NCBI GenBank assembly: GCA_019614645.1
Contig: JABWDB010000035.1
Location: 1,798,001 to 1,862,000, forward strand
Reading direction: 5' to 3'
Source: Stratiolaelaps scimitus
Taxonomy: Eukaryota > Arthropoda > Arachnida > Mesostigmata > Laelapidae
DNA: 64,000 nt
Shown here: piece after piece, positions 23,611-35,569 of the stretch
How the letters are laid out: every line of letters begins with the position of its first letter
How positions within the stretch are numbered: position 1 is the first letter of the stretch
Position numbers and translations under genes: made by a program
Notes under the pieces: generated by a model
Seen by the model: only the letters and a program-made list of their open reading frames with translations
Told to the model about the DNA's origin: nothing
Database searches by the model: none

Positions 23611-26600
23611 AGGGAGAACAACTCTTGGAGATGCTATTAATGCCTTCTCGGAGCGACTAACGTGACAGTTTGGTTGATATTGTACGCTGGACTAGGGACT
23701 ATCCGATTCGTTAATTAAATATTTATTATCACATAACTTCGATAGTGCTATTATCAAATACTGTTATCTGTGGAGGTCCATGCCAGCTGTACTAACGAGG
23801 TTGTTAAATCCAGGTTAACAACGTGCAATCTGGCAAATTACTTATTCCAGAGACTGAATTTCCACATGCATAAATATCTCTTCGCCGATACCACGAATAT
23901 TATTTATAGTCGACCTGTTGTTGTTGTTGTTGTCATCATTGCTGTTATTGTCAAACAAAAACGATTTCCTCAGTGTGATTTTATTTATAATCATTTATTA
24001 TTACCTGTATAATAGTTGCAGGTTCATTGCGTTTCTCTTTAGGAACCACGTTCCAACATTGACCAGGCGCCACCTTTAGAACGATCTCACTCGGATGTAT
24101 GCTCTTAGGTAAACCTGACCACCGCGTGAAGCATTATATTAAAGCATAATTCAATGAAATAATGTATATAGCACAGGCGTATCCTACGGCCATGACAAAC
24201 AGGCACTGTACGATGTGTTTCAAGTGATGCGGATGTGTGTACGCATCCCGTTCGCTCCGCTGTATCGAACTTGCAAAGCTTCCAGATTCATGTTTGGTCG
24301 GACTGTCGCGTCGAGGTCTAGACGTCGTTCATGGATCGCCTATGCAAAGTCTATTGTTCTCTGTGTCAAAGAATGACGAAGAGAAAATCATTGTTTGCCT
24401 ATATACAAACGCGTTTCGTATTGAGGTGGAAGCATTTTGAGGCAGGTGGTAAGCTGATGATTTCTCGGCCAGGTCGCTAAGCTCGCGAGCGCACGCTCGC
24501 CCCTTGGCGAGAGATCGACACATTTCAGATATTTGCTGTGCTGAGAAAGCTCGAACAGAGAAATAAGCTTAGTCCTGGCTGGCCATCGTACCGACACACC
24601 ATGAGTGTTCTAATGCCTTTGGTGTGCCTCGCCTGAGTTCATTCATTGCTCTGAAACTATACGTTATATTAGGTGCGAATGCTGTCAGCTAGTTAGCATG
24701 GATAGTTGCGCTATTTTACATATAATATAGTGTTCATAATAGTGGGTAGTGGCTCAGCGTCCATCATACATAGACAGATACTACGAGGCAGACTAATAAT
24801 GGGCCTGTACCGTATAGACCTTGTAATGTATAAGGAGGGATTGGACACAGTCTTGGTTGGACGGCTGCTAAATAATATAATTATGGGTGAATCGATTAAC
24901 AAGAGGTTCAGTCGATACTGGACTCATCGGTTAAATCCAAAAGGATTTAGCCTAGCCTACCTATCTCGGCCAAGCTGATAAAAGAGCAAAGTCACCGTCG
25001 TACATCTTGAAACATGTCGAAGATCTCACAGCAAGTCAGCTCACTTCCGAATGGATGCCTCTGTAAAAGTTGCTAGATAGTAGGTTATGATACAATCTCT
25101 AATTTATGAAATTGCATTCTGAAAACGGGAACGTGCCTCCGATTGTCCCATGGGTCGATGGACTTGACATACAACGTGGGGGGATTCTGGACACTTTTAG
25201 TAGCCATCACGTAAATGACAGATATGTGAATTGCGCCACATTATGATGCGGGAAACTGTAATCATTACGCAAATGACCAACTTGGTGATATACCAACATG
25301 TGAGAGGGAGGCTTTTTCGGATGCACAACCGCCAGCGGCTACAATTTTCCTTACTACCAGCAGCTACACTGATGCTATTTCAGACTGTTGACGACGTCCA
25401 ATTCTTCAATGGTGAATCGTAAATCGCACATGTACATAATTGGGAATTCCTGCCATATCAAACCTTCAGTGAAAATATACAACAACTAATTGCTCTAGTC
25501 ATGTAGAATCACTGAAATTTAATGATTTCTAAGATCAACCAATCGGTTGAAGGGGTGATTAACGAATCACTGGCAGCGTTCGTTCACCGTCGATGTATAG
25601 AGCTGTTCGGCAGATTGACCAGTAAAGGCAATTATTATTCACATCGTTTACGACCGTCCGCTTGCGAGCAAGTCTTAAATGGGAGCTAGTTGGGACAATC
25701 GCAGGTCCCATCATCCGAGCCTGTTCTTCGAACATGCTTCTATTGCATTGAGTTCGCCATAAGACTATTCGACATCTAGGTCAGGAGCAACATATGTGTA
25801 TATGTGTGTGTATAGTTGTTATACAAGCCAACTTGACTTGTACTAATTATTGTATCGGTTATCTGATGCTTGGTAAGCTTCGTACCAATTAGCAATCCTT
25901 CAGGTTCCTTATAGTGGAAGTGTACGTGGTGATTTTCGAAGAGAAAACTCTCTAGTTATTTGTTTCATAATGTACTGCGTGTGAACTAGCTGCATACGAC
26001 ATAATATGCATTTCACATACACCGCGAATGTATTATGTACAATTTTGGGTGGGTGATTACATCTGTATGAATAACTTTACTGTGGATGCATCTTACCGCG
26101 ATCAGCAATGCCCATGCAACAGTGTTGCTGTCCGTCGATTAACGAGAACCAACTTGAGAATACCGTTAGGAAACGATGCGATTATACTTACCTATACCCA
26201 ACAGACTTATACCAGTTGTTCGATATTAGGTATTCGCTGTGATAGTGCCGGATTTTTACCGGCTAAAAATCCTCGAACCCATAACTTGGGTCAGGTCCCT
26301 GGGACTGTTTTGATAATACTTCGGGCACAAGACTTGCAGGGAGCGGCTAGTAGCCATCACTTGTCCGATATTAGGATCTTAGGAAACTTATCAAGTTGGC
26401 AGAGTGCATTGGCCCATTGCGATTCCTTGCAAAACAAATAGCCAGATAAGTAAACACGATTTCTTAAGCTGGTACCTTCAGTCAGCCCTCCATATGTGGC
26501 TTTCTACAACGATCATATATATATTCTTTTTTGGGATAACAGCGTTTTATTCTACTTGTCGACTCTCGTATGTAATCAGATATTGATAACCCTTTATAAA

Positions 26601-28325
26601 AAGGGATCCTATGGTTCGACCTAATAATGAAGAGCCAATATAGGTGAGTGCACGATCATACAATGCCTCTCTCTCTCTATATATATATATATATACGAGA
26701 AGCAAGCACGTTTTGGGCTAACGAGGAACGTCATAAACATTTACCTGACAACACAGTAGTCAGTTTCAGCAGAGTTCGTTCCTCGCCTTATTCTCGAATT
26801 GTACGCACATTGAAATAGACGACGATGTCGCGTTGCTTGGCTGATCTCTGTTGCGCTCTTCCGCTGCTTATAGCAACTGGCATGTAGCACCTAGTTGTAT
26901 AAAGGGTGCACAACTAATCGAATCGCAGGGATGTGGTTGAAATCATTGAAAGTGTACATTCACATTCTAGTTGCGCATTGGCAACGAAAGTGAAGTATCT
27001 CTCGAATGCTGAACTGATCTCGTTTAGAGGCAGTGCCATGTAACTGTTTGAGACTATAACCGTCTGTGGGTCATTTGGAAACCGGCAGGGCTAGATTTAT
27101 CCTGTTGGCCCTTAACACCGATTCATTCATCCGAAGGGCGACATATCCCAGGGACCCTTCAGCGTTGCATAACAACATAGCACCACAATGTTGTTACAGT
27201 TTGTAAAGGTGTTGATGTTAAGTGCAAATGTACCGTATCGGAGACGTCGAGTACAACACATCAATATCTTTGACATCATTGCCGGCTTCTAGGTCGACTG
27301 GCTTTTTGTTCTTGTTGCCAAGCGGCCACAGGAAATCCACCCGGACCGCGCAGATTGAGAGGCCAGATAGCCCGTGATGTCAAATTAAATGATTGCAATG
27401 CCATCACCGCTTGTTATTCGGCGATTTCATCGGTTTTATTAGCGGATTATTTAACTTGACTCTTCATTACTATAAGTCAAAATAGTACGAAAAATCTCGA
27501 TGGGGACACGCAGCCAATCTTCATGCGGATTGATTATTGCTGGATTACATATATTCCCAAGATATCATATTCAGTGTGTTGGCAGTAATGATTGTTCTGT
27601 ACGGGATGCGCCAACATTGCAACCACTATCATCATCTGTCGCTTTGTGGTGATGTGCCAACGATCATTATTTTTTCAAATAAAATAGCAGCATAATAGAT
27701 TATTGGTCAACAGCAACTACAGTTAATAGCACACTACATAACAATAGCACACGCACGCAATGTTAGCCTACCTGGAATCGACATTGGTGGGCAAAATATT
27801 GTATAGATAAGGCGTCCTAAACCTCTCGTCTCCCCGAGACGCTACTCGAATTTTTTCTCTTGCACCACGTGGATATTAGCGATAACACACAGTACAGCCA
27901 CCATACCCCGCACTGTTTTCCAGCTGTCCACAAAAGCTCTGACTAATCTAAACACTTCGCTGGGGGCAAAGTGACCATTGGCATCGTGCGAATAGGCGAA
28001 ATATATAAGCGTCCGTTCCTCACCTATGTACCTGCCATGTATGAAAATTTCCTCAGACAGCCTCGTAGCAGCTGGGAAAGGCCAGCTATCACTATCATGT
28101 GCCTCCGGTGGCCGTTAATGTCATCATGCAAAATTGGCGGAAAGTCCGCGCACTTCTTCAAGACGTGGTAGATTTCTTTAGTGGTCGAAAACAGTCGGCG
28201 AGTGGATGCCGGGGAGTGCGCTCAACGATTACTGCCAGAATAGCAAATAGTACTAACACAACCAGTGTACGGAACTAAGCTTATATTTACGTTTCAATGA
28301 TCTAGGTTCCGATCAGTTTCTAAGG

Positions 28326-28329
<4 letters not shown>

Positions 28330-28362
<33 letters not shown>
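28330..28362. repeat. (CT)n microsatellite
   Basis: Uninterrupted CT over 33 bases, ending in CAGCAG. Confidence 0.95.
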
Positions 28363-28366
<4 letters not shown>

Positions 28367-28970
28367 GCAATGACAAGTCCCGTCAAAATGGCGAGCACTT
28401 GAGGTCTGTACATGGAATGATTTGTATCAGTATTCTCAAACGGAACAAATTTTCAACTGTGTCTGCTCTGTCGTCGAATACGATCTGGCCCGTACGATAT
28501 GGCAGAACCTATACAATTTTCACACATGCTTCCTTTGTCGGAGATTATGATATGTCCATTCTATAGTTACCCAAGTATTTGTATTTCTTCAGCAATCACT
28601 CTGCATAGCAAACATTGTATATTATTTGTGAGAGTCAATTATCATAGACATCACGCTTCGGTGCTCTCAAATCGTTAATTTCCCTGTACTCGACAGGGTT
28701 AATTAAGTTTGGATGTATGTCACTTTTTGGTGTCCATGCCAATGATTTCGAAAATTGGCCGAACGACTTCCATGAACCGTTGTGTGTAGACCTGACCAGA
28801 CGAGGCACAAACACTATGGTGAAATGGACATATATCGGAGGTATCAGGGCCCGTGTACGAGAGCCACCCCTTAAACTCCAATAGAAACTAAGGAGCAAAT
28901 GATCTTTTTAGTAGAGTAACTTAAGCAGGATAATTTATTAACCGCAGCGAGGTAGTGGAATTAGCAGAAC

Positions 28971-28999
28971 AGCCATTTGATTAGCAGAATCAAATGGCT
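28971..28999. repeat. Perfect 12-bp inverted repeat with a 5-base loop
   Basis: AGCCATTTGATT at 28971-28982 is the exact reverse complement of 28988-28999, with loop AGCAG between. The loop and its flank repeat the nearby TTAGCAGAA at about 28961. It could be a footprint of a mobile element or a small structured site. Confidence 0.8.
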
Positions 29000-29014
29000 A
29001 AAGCCGAATATTGT

Positions 29015-29095
29015 GGTACCGGCCGCAGTAAGCAATGGTGTTAGCGGCGAGGACTTGGAACTCTGGGGTGTCCGGTTCGAACCCTGCAGGATACC
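29015..29095 (+). repeat. tRNA-like fragment, possibly SINE head
   Basis: An 81-base segment has a good internal B box, GGTTCGAACCC (near 29074), preceded about 45 bases earlier by an A-box-like TAAGCAATGG. Its ends (GGTACC and GGATACC) can partly pair like an acceptor stem. The T stem and D arm do not pair well enough for a working tRNA, so a tRNA pseudogene or a tRNA-derived SINE head is more likely. The element at 46419-46520 shares the order GGGTGTC then GGTTCGA then CCC. Confidence 0.35.
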
Positions 29096-31885
29096 TATAG
29101 TTTAATGAAATGCGGAAGTAGCTCGGTATCATGGCCCAAGTAACAACACTCGTATCTACAAGCGAGTAACGGAACTCGTCCGACGAGCCGACATGACAAA
29201 CAAATTCTACCGTTGGGGTAAAACAGACAAGGCCCCAATCAGGTTTAGGTTCAATTGGTTAGTGGCGCATGTGAGATGTCCCTTTATGGTGTGGAACGTC
29301 CAATCAAGAAAATTGGCCGAAGAAGTTCTTGAGCCTGGCTGTTTATAGTGCGCAAAGGCGAACCAATGTGCTCACGGGCAGCTCACCGCATGTAACCTTA
29401 ATCAGGCGGCGTCCGCCTCTCAGACCCCAGTACCTGATCTATGCTATATCGTGCATTATAAACAAATTACTGGAAACGACAATTTCGTACGCAGGTTACG
29501 CAAACAAAAGACAATTTTTATACACACAAACACACACACACAGTTCATTATACCACTGATCTTACTAAGGTTCCTATTCAGCTACTATCACTAAGCGAAT
29601 AGACTATTTCGTCATGTCACAGCTTGCAAGGCCCGACTTGTGAGGCGAACTACAAGATGCAACACTACGCTGCTCTTATTTGTTCCTGCCTCGCTGCTGC
29701 TGCTGCTGCTACTGCTCTTGTCATATCCATCCCAGGGCTTGCACGGCTCCGTGGGTGTTGGATTAGTTCATACTTGGTCTTGACTTCAATTTGGTGGTAT
29801 CGTGGTCCGTGGCAATGTGCACCCTCCCTTAGAACACAGTGGCCGCAGATGCATCGTAAGGAAGTTTCGCTAGCAAAATCAAAATCGAATACGCTTCATC
29901 ATTCTTGCAGATGTCGGGCCGAACACACACACACAGACACACGATGATCTTCTTACAATCGGCGCTGTTGGGGCGTTGTATTGTAGTACGGCTTTGATTT
30001 GGATACAGTTCGAAGTGCAAAAGGGTCTGATTTGCCGATTACGATGAAATTTCTGTTGAAGTTACGCTGCACTGTGCTGCATCGATACCCCTTATTGAAG
30101 TACTAGTTCAGTAGTGAGATCTGTCCAAAACAAACCAACTACCTTGGCTCATACGATTCTCGATTTCGTTCTTTATCTCGGCCGATCTATAAAATATATA
30201 TATATATATATATTCCAAGATACCTTTGCTGATTATTTGGTTAGCCCAAAGCTTTTGAACAACTGCATCTCCTTCCGCGGTTAGTTTTCCAGATAGAACT
30301 TTAACTAATTATATACAAGGCACCGTTAAGTGAAATGTTTTACTTTGACGAATGCGTTCTGTTAATCTTAGAATCTCAGCGCCTGAGCACCCTACTCATG
30401 GATGGATGTCATCATTACGTACTCCAGTGCCCAATATAGCCCAGAGACCTAAATCGGATCACTCGGCTTATAAAACTTGGAACTATTCAAGAGCGGCTAG
30501 GTCTGAAATTTTTCGAGCCCAAACGAGCCAACGTCGAATCCAGAATACGGATGTCTGTGCGAAATGATCATGATCGGCAATAATGCAATAGAAATTCACG
30601 CTCACTTACCAAATGTTTAGTGGATCATTATATAGACGTGCACGAATTATTAGGAGAAATTCCTCGAATTTATACATATTTTTATAAAAGCGAGGGATGG
30701 ACATAATCCGTGCCGACGATAAGACCCGACGCCCTCTACGCGAACGCCAACGTGATCGATTTTAACTTTTTGTGCGTCTGTAAGACTGGAGTTCCGATCT
30801 GCAAGTGTGAACCATGCTATGTCCTTTTCATGGAGCCTTGCTCAGGATCTAAGGGTACGCGTAGCTCGTTGTTCCGGGAAGTCTGCAAATCTCAGTGAAC
30901 ATTAATTTGTCCCGACCCAGTGGCACAAATGAGATCATATAAATGATTACTACTGTTTGTACTTACTTTACTTTACTTTTTTTTACGATCTTTTTACTTT
31001 TTTTTTACCGAGAACTTAAGCATATGTATGTATATTGCAGTTCCGAGAATAAACATTTGATTATGATATGATACTAGCCTCCGGTTCACCTAATGATGAT
31101 GTAGTGATGGTAGCGGCTGGCTGCAGCGTTGGGCATAACCACTTGATGTCATAATGTTGTGGTTAAATAGGCTGAAGCTCTGCAGCTTCATTAACTCGAT
31201 ATGCAGATCGAGCCAGTACGAGCTGCTGAATCCGAGTGCAGTATAGATGCTCCTTTTTCGATTCACGCCGATCACAGCTCACGTGAGTAACAAGGTGTGA
31301 TCGACAACTCGTTTTTGCCACTTGGCTCAATGCCATTTGGAAAATGTGACACCTGCCTGCTCGTCCACAGTACGACCTCCCAAACACACCCAAACTGTGT
31401 CGGATTACCCAGCTGCATGCGAGCAATATCGACTCTATTTTTCGATATGCGTATGCACCCGGGGCCACATGAGGGAACCTCGATCTACCTCTCTCGTTTT
31501 AGGTGATAGAACCACCTAGGTATAAACAATGCACCTTGTAAAGACACGTTTTATTATTTTTAACAACTTGTGTTGAACGTGGCCCACCAGGTTGCTACGT
31601 TGCCGAGTTCCCGAGGCGTTCGTTCTGAGAGGCGCTTAGCCAACCAATTAACTTGTGTTCATTTTTATTTTCAAAAAATATCCACGGTAACACCACAAGA
31701 TGCTACAAAGGTTCTACAATACGTGAGAAAAGAGAAGCCGTATTCAATGACGAGGGAGGGTCGAATTTACTCGCTCAGTCTCAATCGAATGAAGCATGCT
31801 GTATCGTTACGTGTGTCGGCTCCAACTATAATCATCTTTCTAATTAACAATTAATAACAATTGCTAACTATGTAATCTCATCGCA

Positions 31886-31912
31886 GTGTGGCTATCCAGT
31901 GGATAGCCACAC
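31886..31912. repeat. 27-base near-perfect palindrome
   Basis: GTGTGGCTATCC at 31886-31897 is the exact reverse complement of 31901-31912. The three central bases AGT allow one further A-T pair, leaving a single unpaired G. It would form a tight cruciform or act as a dyad-symmetric protein site. Confidence 0.85.
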
Positions 31913-34039
31913 AGCGCTCAAAGATACGAAACCTCACTCAAGTGGCATCGTAATATTTAATGTTTAATAAAGGGCTTTCGGCTGCTGAGGGCCATTGAAA
32001 GCCGCTTGAAAAAGCTATCCGTTCGAAGAGAACTCAGCGATTCATTCGGTGAACTCAAGAATTAGGTGGCCCAATGACCCCTCTGTTCGGTGTCAACCGA
32101 AAGTTGTTGCAGCTCTTCCTTCTCTGAAGCTCTTGACGTTTGCTTTCTTCATTACTTTCTTTCCAGTAAACGTAATTAATGGCCGCCAAGTTCGCACCGA
32201 ACTTGGCTGACACTTTACAGGGGCAAGCCCGCACCCATCTGTTGGGAGCTGGTCTAACTTGTAATAGATGTGAATCAGATGGCACTGATCTGTGGGCAAT
32301 CTTAGTCGTTGAAAACTGCGATTTGTCACTAAGCATTCAAACGATTGCATCGCTATAAGTTAAACAACATAAACGCGGTTGATACAAGGCGAAAGCCTGC
32401 ATGTCCGACATTTGGCTATGAGGTATCAGGTGAATTCACTGCGTTGCGCAGTCCGTCAAATATGGCAAAATTGTGAGCATAACCTTTGCTTATGAAACCC
32501 TGTCAAAATTACGCTTGCGAGATTATCAGCTTTTAATTTTAATTACCTCGCTATCCGGATCTACCTCAACAAGATATTATCGCTGGTTGCATGCGTAGCT
32601 GCGCAGACATGTACTGAACGAAGCCTGGTTGTTTACGGGACCGACGAAAGAATTGAGAAACTATCTTTGTTCAGGGGTGAAACCACCTCTCGGCACCAAT
32701 ATCCCCGCTATATGCAGCTACCTCAGAAGTATTCGTGGCTCCGCGGGACCGCGGTTGGTTTGCTATTACACATAGCAATATATATATATATAGTATATAA
32801 AAAGTGCTATGGTGCACTGCTTGAGGGGAACAATTGCAATGAATAATGACCGACATTTTGAGGACGTTGTTTTCTTTCGCGAAGACGAAACTGAGGATAT
32901 TGACTTTTTTTTTTTTTTTTTTTGAGAAGGAAACTTAGAGGAGTATATTGACTAGAAAACGGTGGACGTACACCACCGAGATATCGAACTTAGCAATTGT
33001 TACTGAGAGTGTTACGAACGAGCTGATTGAGCATCACCAATGTATGCCCAATTGTCGTCACTGAAACTTATCGCTCGCTATAATTTGATTTCGATAAATA
33101 ATACAAGTGCACATTTGTACATTCGATTCTAGCTACATTCGCTTCTATGTATTCGGCACATCTGAAGTCTGTGGTTCTATTTCGACAAGTTCTACTAAAA
33201 TCACCCTGCCACCAGTACATTATGGCGAAAACAGCTAGGAATAACTCGTCCGACTACTCGATGCCATCGCCAGGTGGCTCCTGTTGAGCTATAACAGCTA
33301 GCGTTCAGCCGCAGCTGTAGCGGGGGTCAAAGTTAATCTCATGCGCAGCTAACATTTCGCACAAGAGAAATAGTCGGTGAATTCGATTGTGACGAGAGTC
33401 TACTCCTCGATTCGATACACCAATTGGATTTTTCCAGTTAAAAGTTTATCTCTAGTAAAAAAAAAAAGGGACATGCTGTATCTTGCCAAAGGACGCAGGC
33501 CGCAACCAGCTCAAGTAGAGTTTTCCTTTTTTTTCTCAGCAACCACCCATCGTCTCCGTCATCATCTTCTTCTTGAACTTGGCCATCGCCGTCATTGCAC
33601 ACGAGTAGAAATTGCGATCGTTCCGATGGACCGGTTTATTCCCCGTGTACGATGTGTGAGCCAAAATTTTCTTTTTCTGTAGCGTGGCCATTCCATTTCG
33701 ACTCCGTGATTTATCACCAAAAATAAACGGTGTGTTGCTGCCTCCATAGGCATTTGCCTGTATACAGCTGTTTCTCTGGTTTGTCCTCTATCTCTCTCTC
33801 TCTCTCCCTTCCTCTCCGTTGTTCTCTGTTGACGAGATTCGCGTAACAATCACTGTGTGATGATAAATTCCACCCTGTCACTGTACCAGTGTTGATTCTG
33901 ATTGGTGTGGTAACGGTGAACAGGCTGGATGGACGTAGTATTAAAACTATTATACATAGAATATATATATATATGGTACAATTGGAGGTCGCTGAGTTGT
34001 GCTTCCACCTGTGTATCATATCGTTGGAAATAAATGATC

Positions 34040-34041
<2 letters not shown>

Positions 34042-34090
<49 letters not shown>
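34042..34090. repeat. (TA)n microsatellite, 49 bases
   Basis: Uninterrupted TA over 49 bases; shorter TA runs flank it at about 33961 and 34141. Confidence 0.95.
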
Positions 34091-34092
<2 letters not shown>

Positions 34093-34861
34093 TATATCAA
34101 TCGCTATGCTAATCGCAAATGGTTATATAATGCTTTAGATATTTATATATATATATGATATTCGCCACCATGTCTGTCAGGGCCACAGACAATTGATTAT
34201 CGTATCAGAGACATAACAGCTCTGGATCAGAAATAGCGCCCTTGACAAGCAAATCAAAACATCAACCGCGTACGCTTAGGTCAAAGGCGGCTGAGCTGCG
34301 CATCGAAAGTACAATGACTTGAGAGCAGATACTCACACACGAATCGGCACAGAGACACCAACCAATGTGACTTAATACACAGTAATCGGACATTACACGA
34401 CAGACAGGCATTGAGCTGTTGTGCGCGCCGGTAAAGTTTGATCCACTTTCCAGTTACGGGCAGAGCCTCAGCTTTTGTCCGGCTTTGTCGGTTTCCACAA
34501 GGCTTGCAACGTCTGCAAAGACTGCAAACTAACGCTATCAGCGATGGTGTTGGTGGCCCATTAATAGCAGTCCTCTCTATCGATCTATTGCTCTCTCTCT
34601 CTCTCGCTCTCTTGTCTTCCTTGAGAAAATGTCGACTCCTGAGAACGTTGTGTCCTGAGTGTTATGTCCTGCATTCTACAATGAACCCTCAGCCGTACAG
34701 AATCGAAAAATAAGCAAACTTGCCAAATTGCTTCGAAATATATTGCCCTGGCCAGCGGGTCTATTGCGAGCGGACGTTGATGGCCACTTTTCATTCGTTG
34801 CCAATCTATTTTGAGATCATCGATTAGAAGTGAAATATATTATGTTTCTTCATACTCCGAG

Positions 34862-34899
34862 CTGTGTTCGATTGATCGTTTAATCAAACGATAACACAG
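34862..34899. repeat. Bipartite inverted repeat
   Basis: CTGTGTT (34862-34868) pairs with AACACAG (34893-34899) and ATCGTTT (34875-34881) pairs with AAACGAT (34886-34892), with a 4-base loop AATC. The left arm carries a 6-base insertion CGATTG between the two half-stems. Confidence 0.7.
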
Positions 34900-35569
34900 T
34901 TACATCACAGTGATCTTGTCGCCGCCTTGCAGGCTCGTTGCGTTTCTAAGCGAGACTACAGAGAGAGGAATCCAGTGCTATCCATTGAAATCGGTTCGAG
35001 TATCGTACACCCAAGGGACCCGAACGCGATTCTGTAATTGGATGTAGGTAGCTAAATGCCTTGCTGTTATCCATATGCGGCTTATTTCCCCCTTGATGAA
35101 CTATGAACGAGTGTATATGCTTGTGGGTGTGTGCTTGTCTCGTGCAAGGTCCATGTCGCTGTTTGCTCAATAGCACACTCCTATCCATTCGATGACTAGA
35201 ACCTATTGCCTGCTCGCTCGCTCGTTAAGACGACACGTGTTCGAGACAGTAACGCCGCAGCTCATTACCACTCTTAGCTTAGTGACTTAGATGTATACGG
35301 TAAACGGAGATTAGATATCGGAGAAAACGCTATTTTACGGTCTAACTCATTAATACATGTTTTTATTATGATTATTATTATTATTATTAGTAATATGGAA
35401 TCTATACGTCGGAGCTATAAAAATTATAGAATTATATTGATCAGAAAATGAAGTAGGGTACGGTTAACGTCTAAAGATAATGCACGAAAATTGGAAATGC
35501 TATGAAATCCAATAAACCTAGACATACGCACGTGAGAGACGTCGGTCTCTCTGAGATTCACTGCGCTAG

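Noticed and set aside
26028..26441. 137-codon plus-strand frame in unique DNA
   Set aside because: No recognised motif and no support from neighbouring exons or codon bias.
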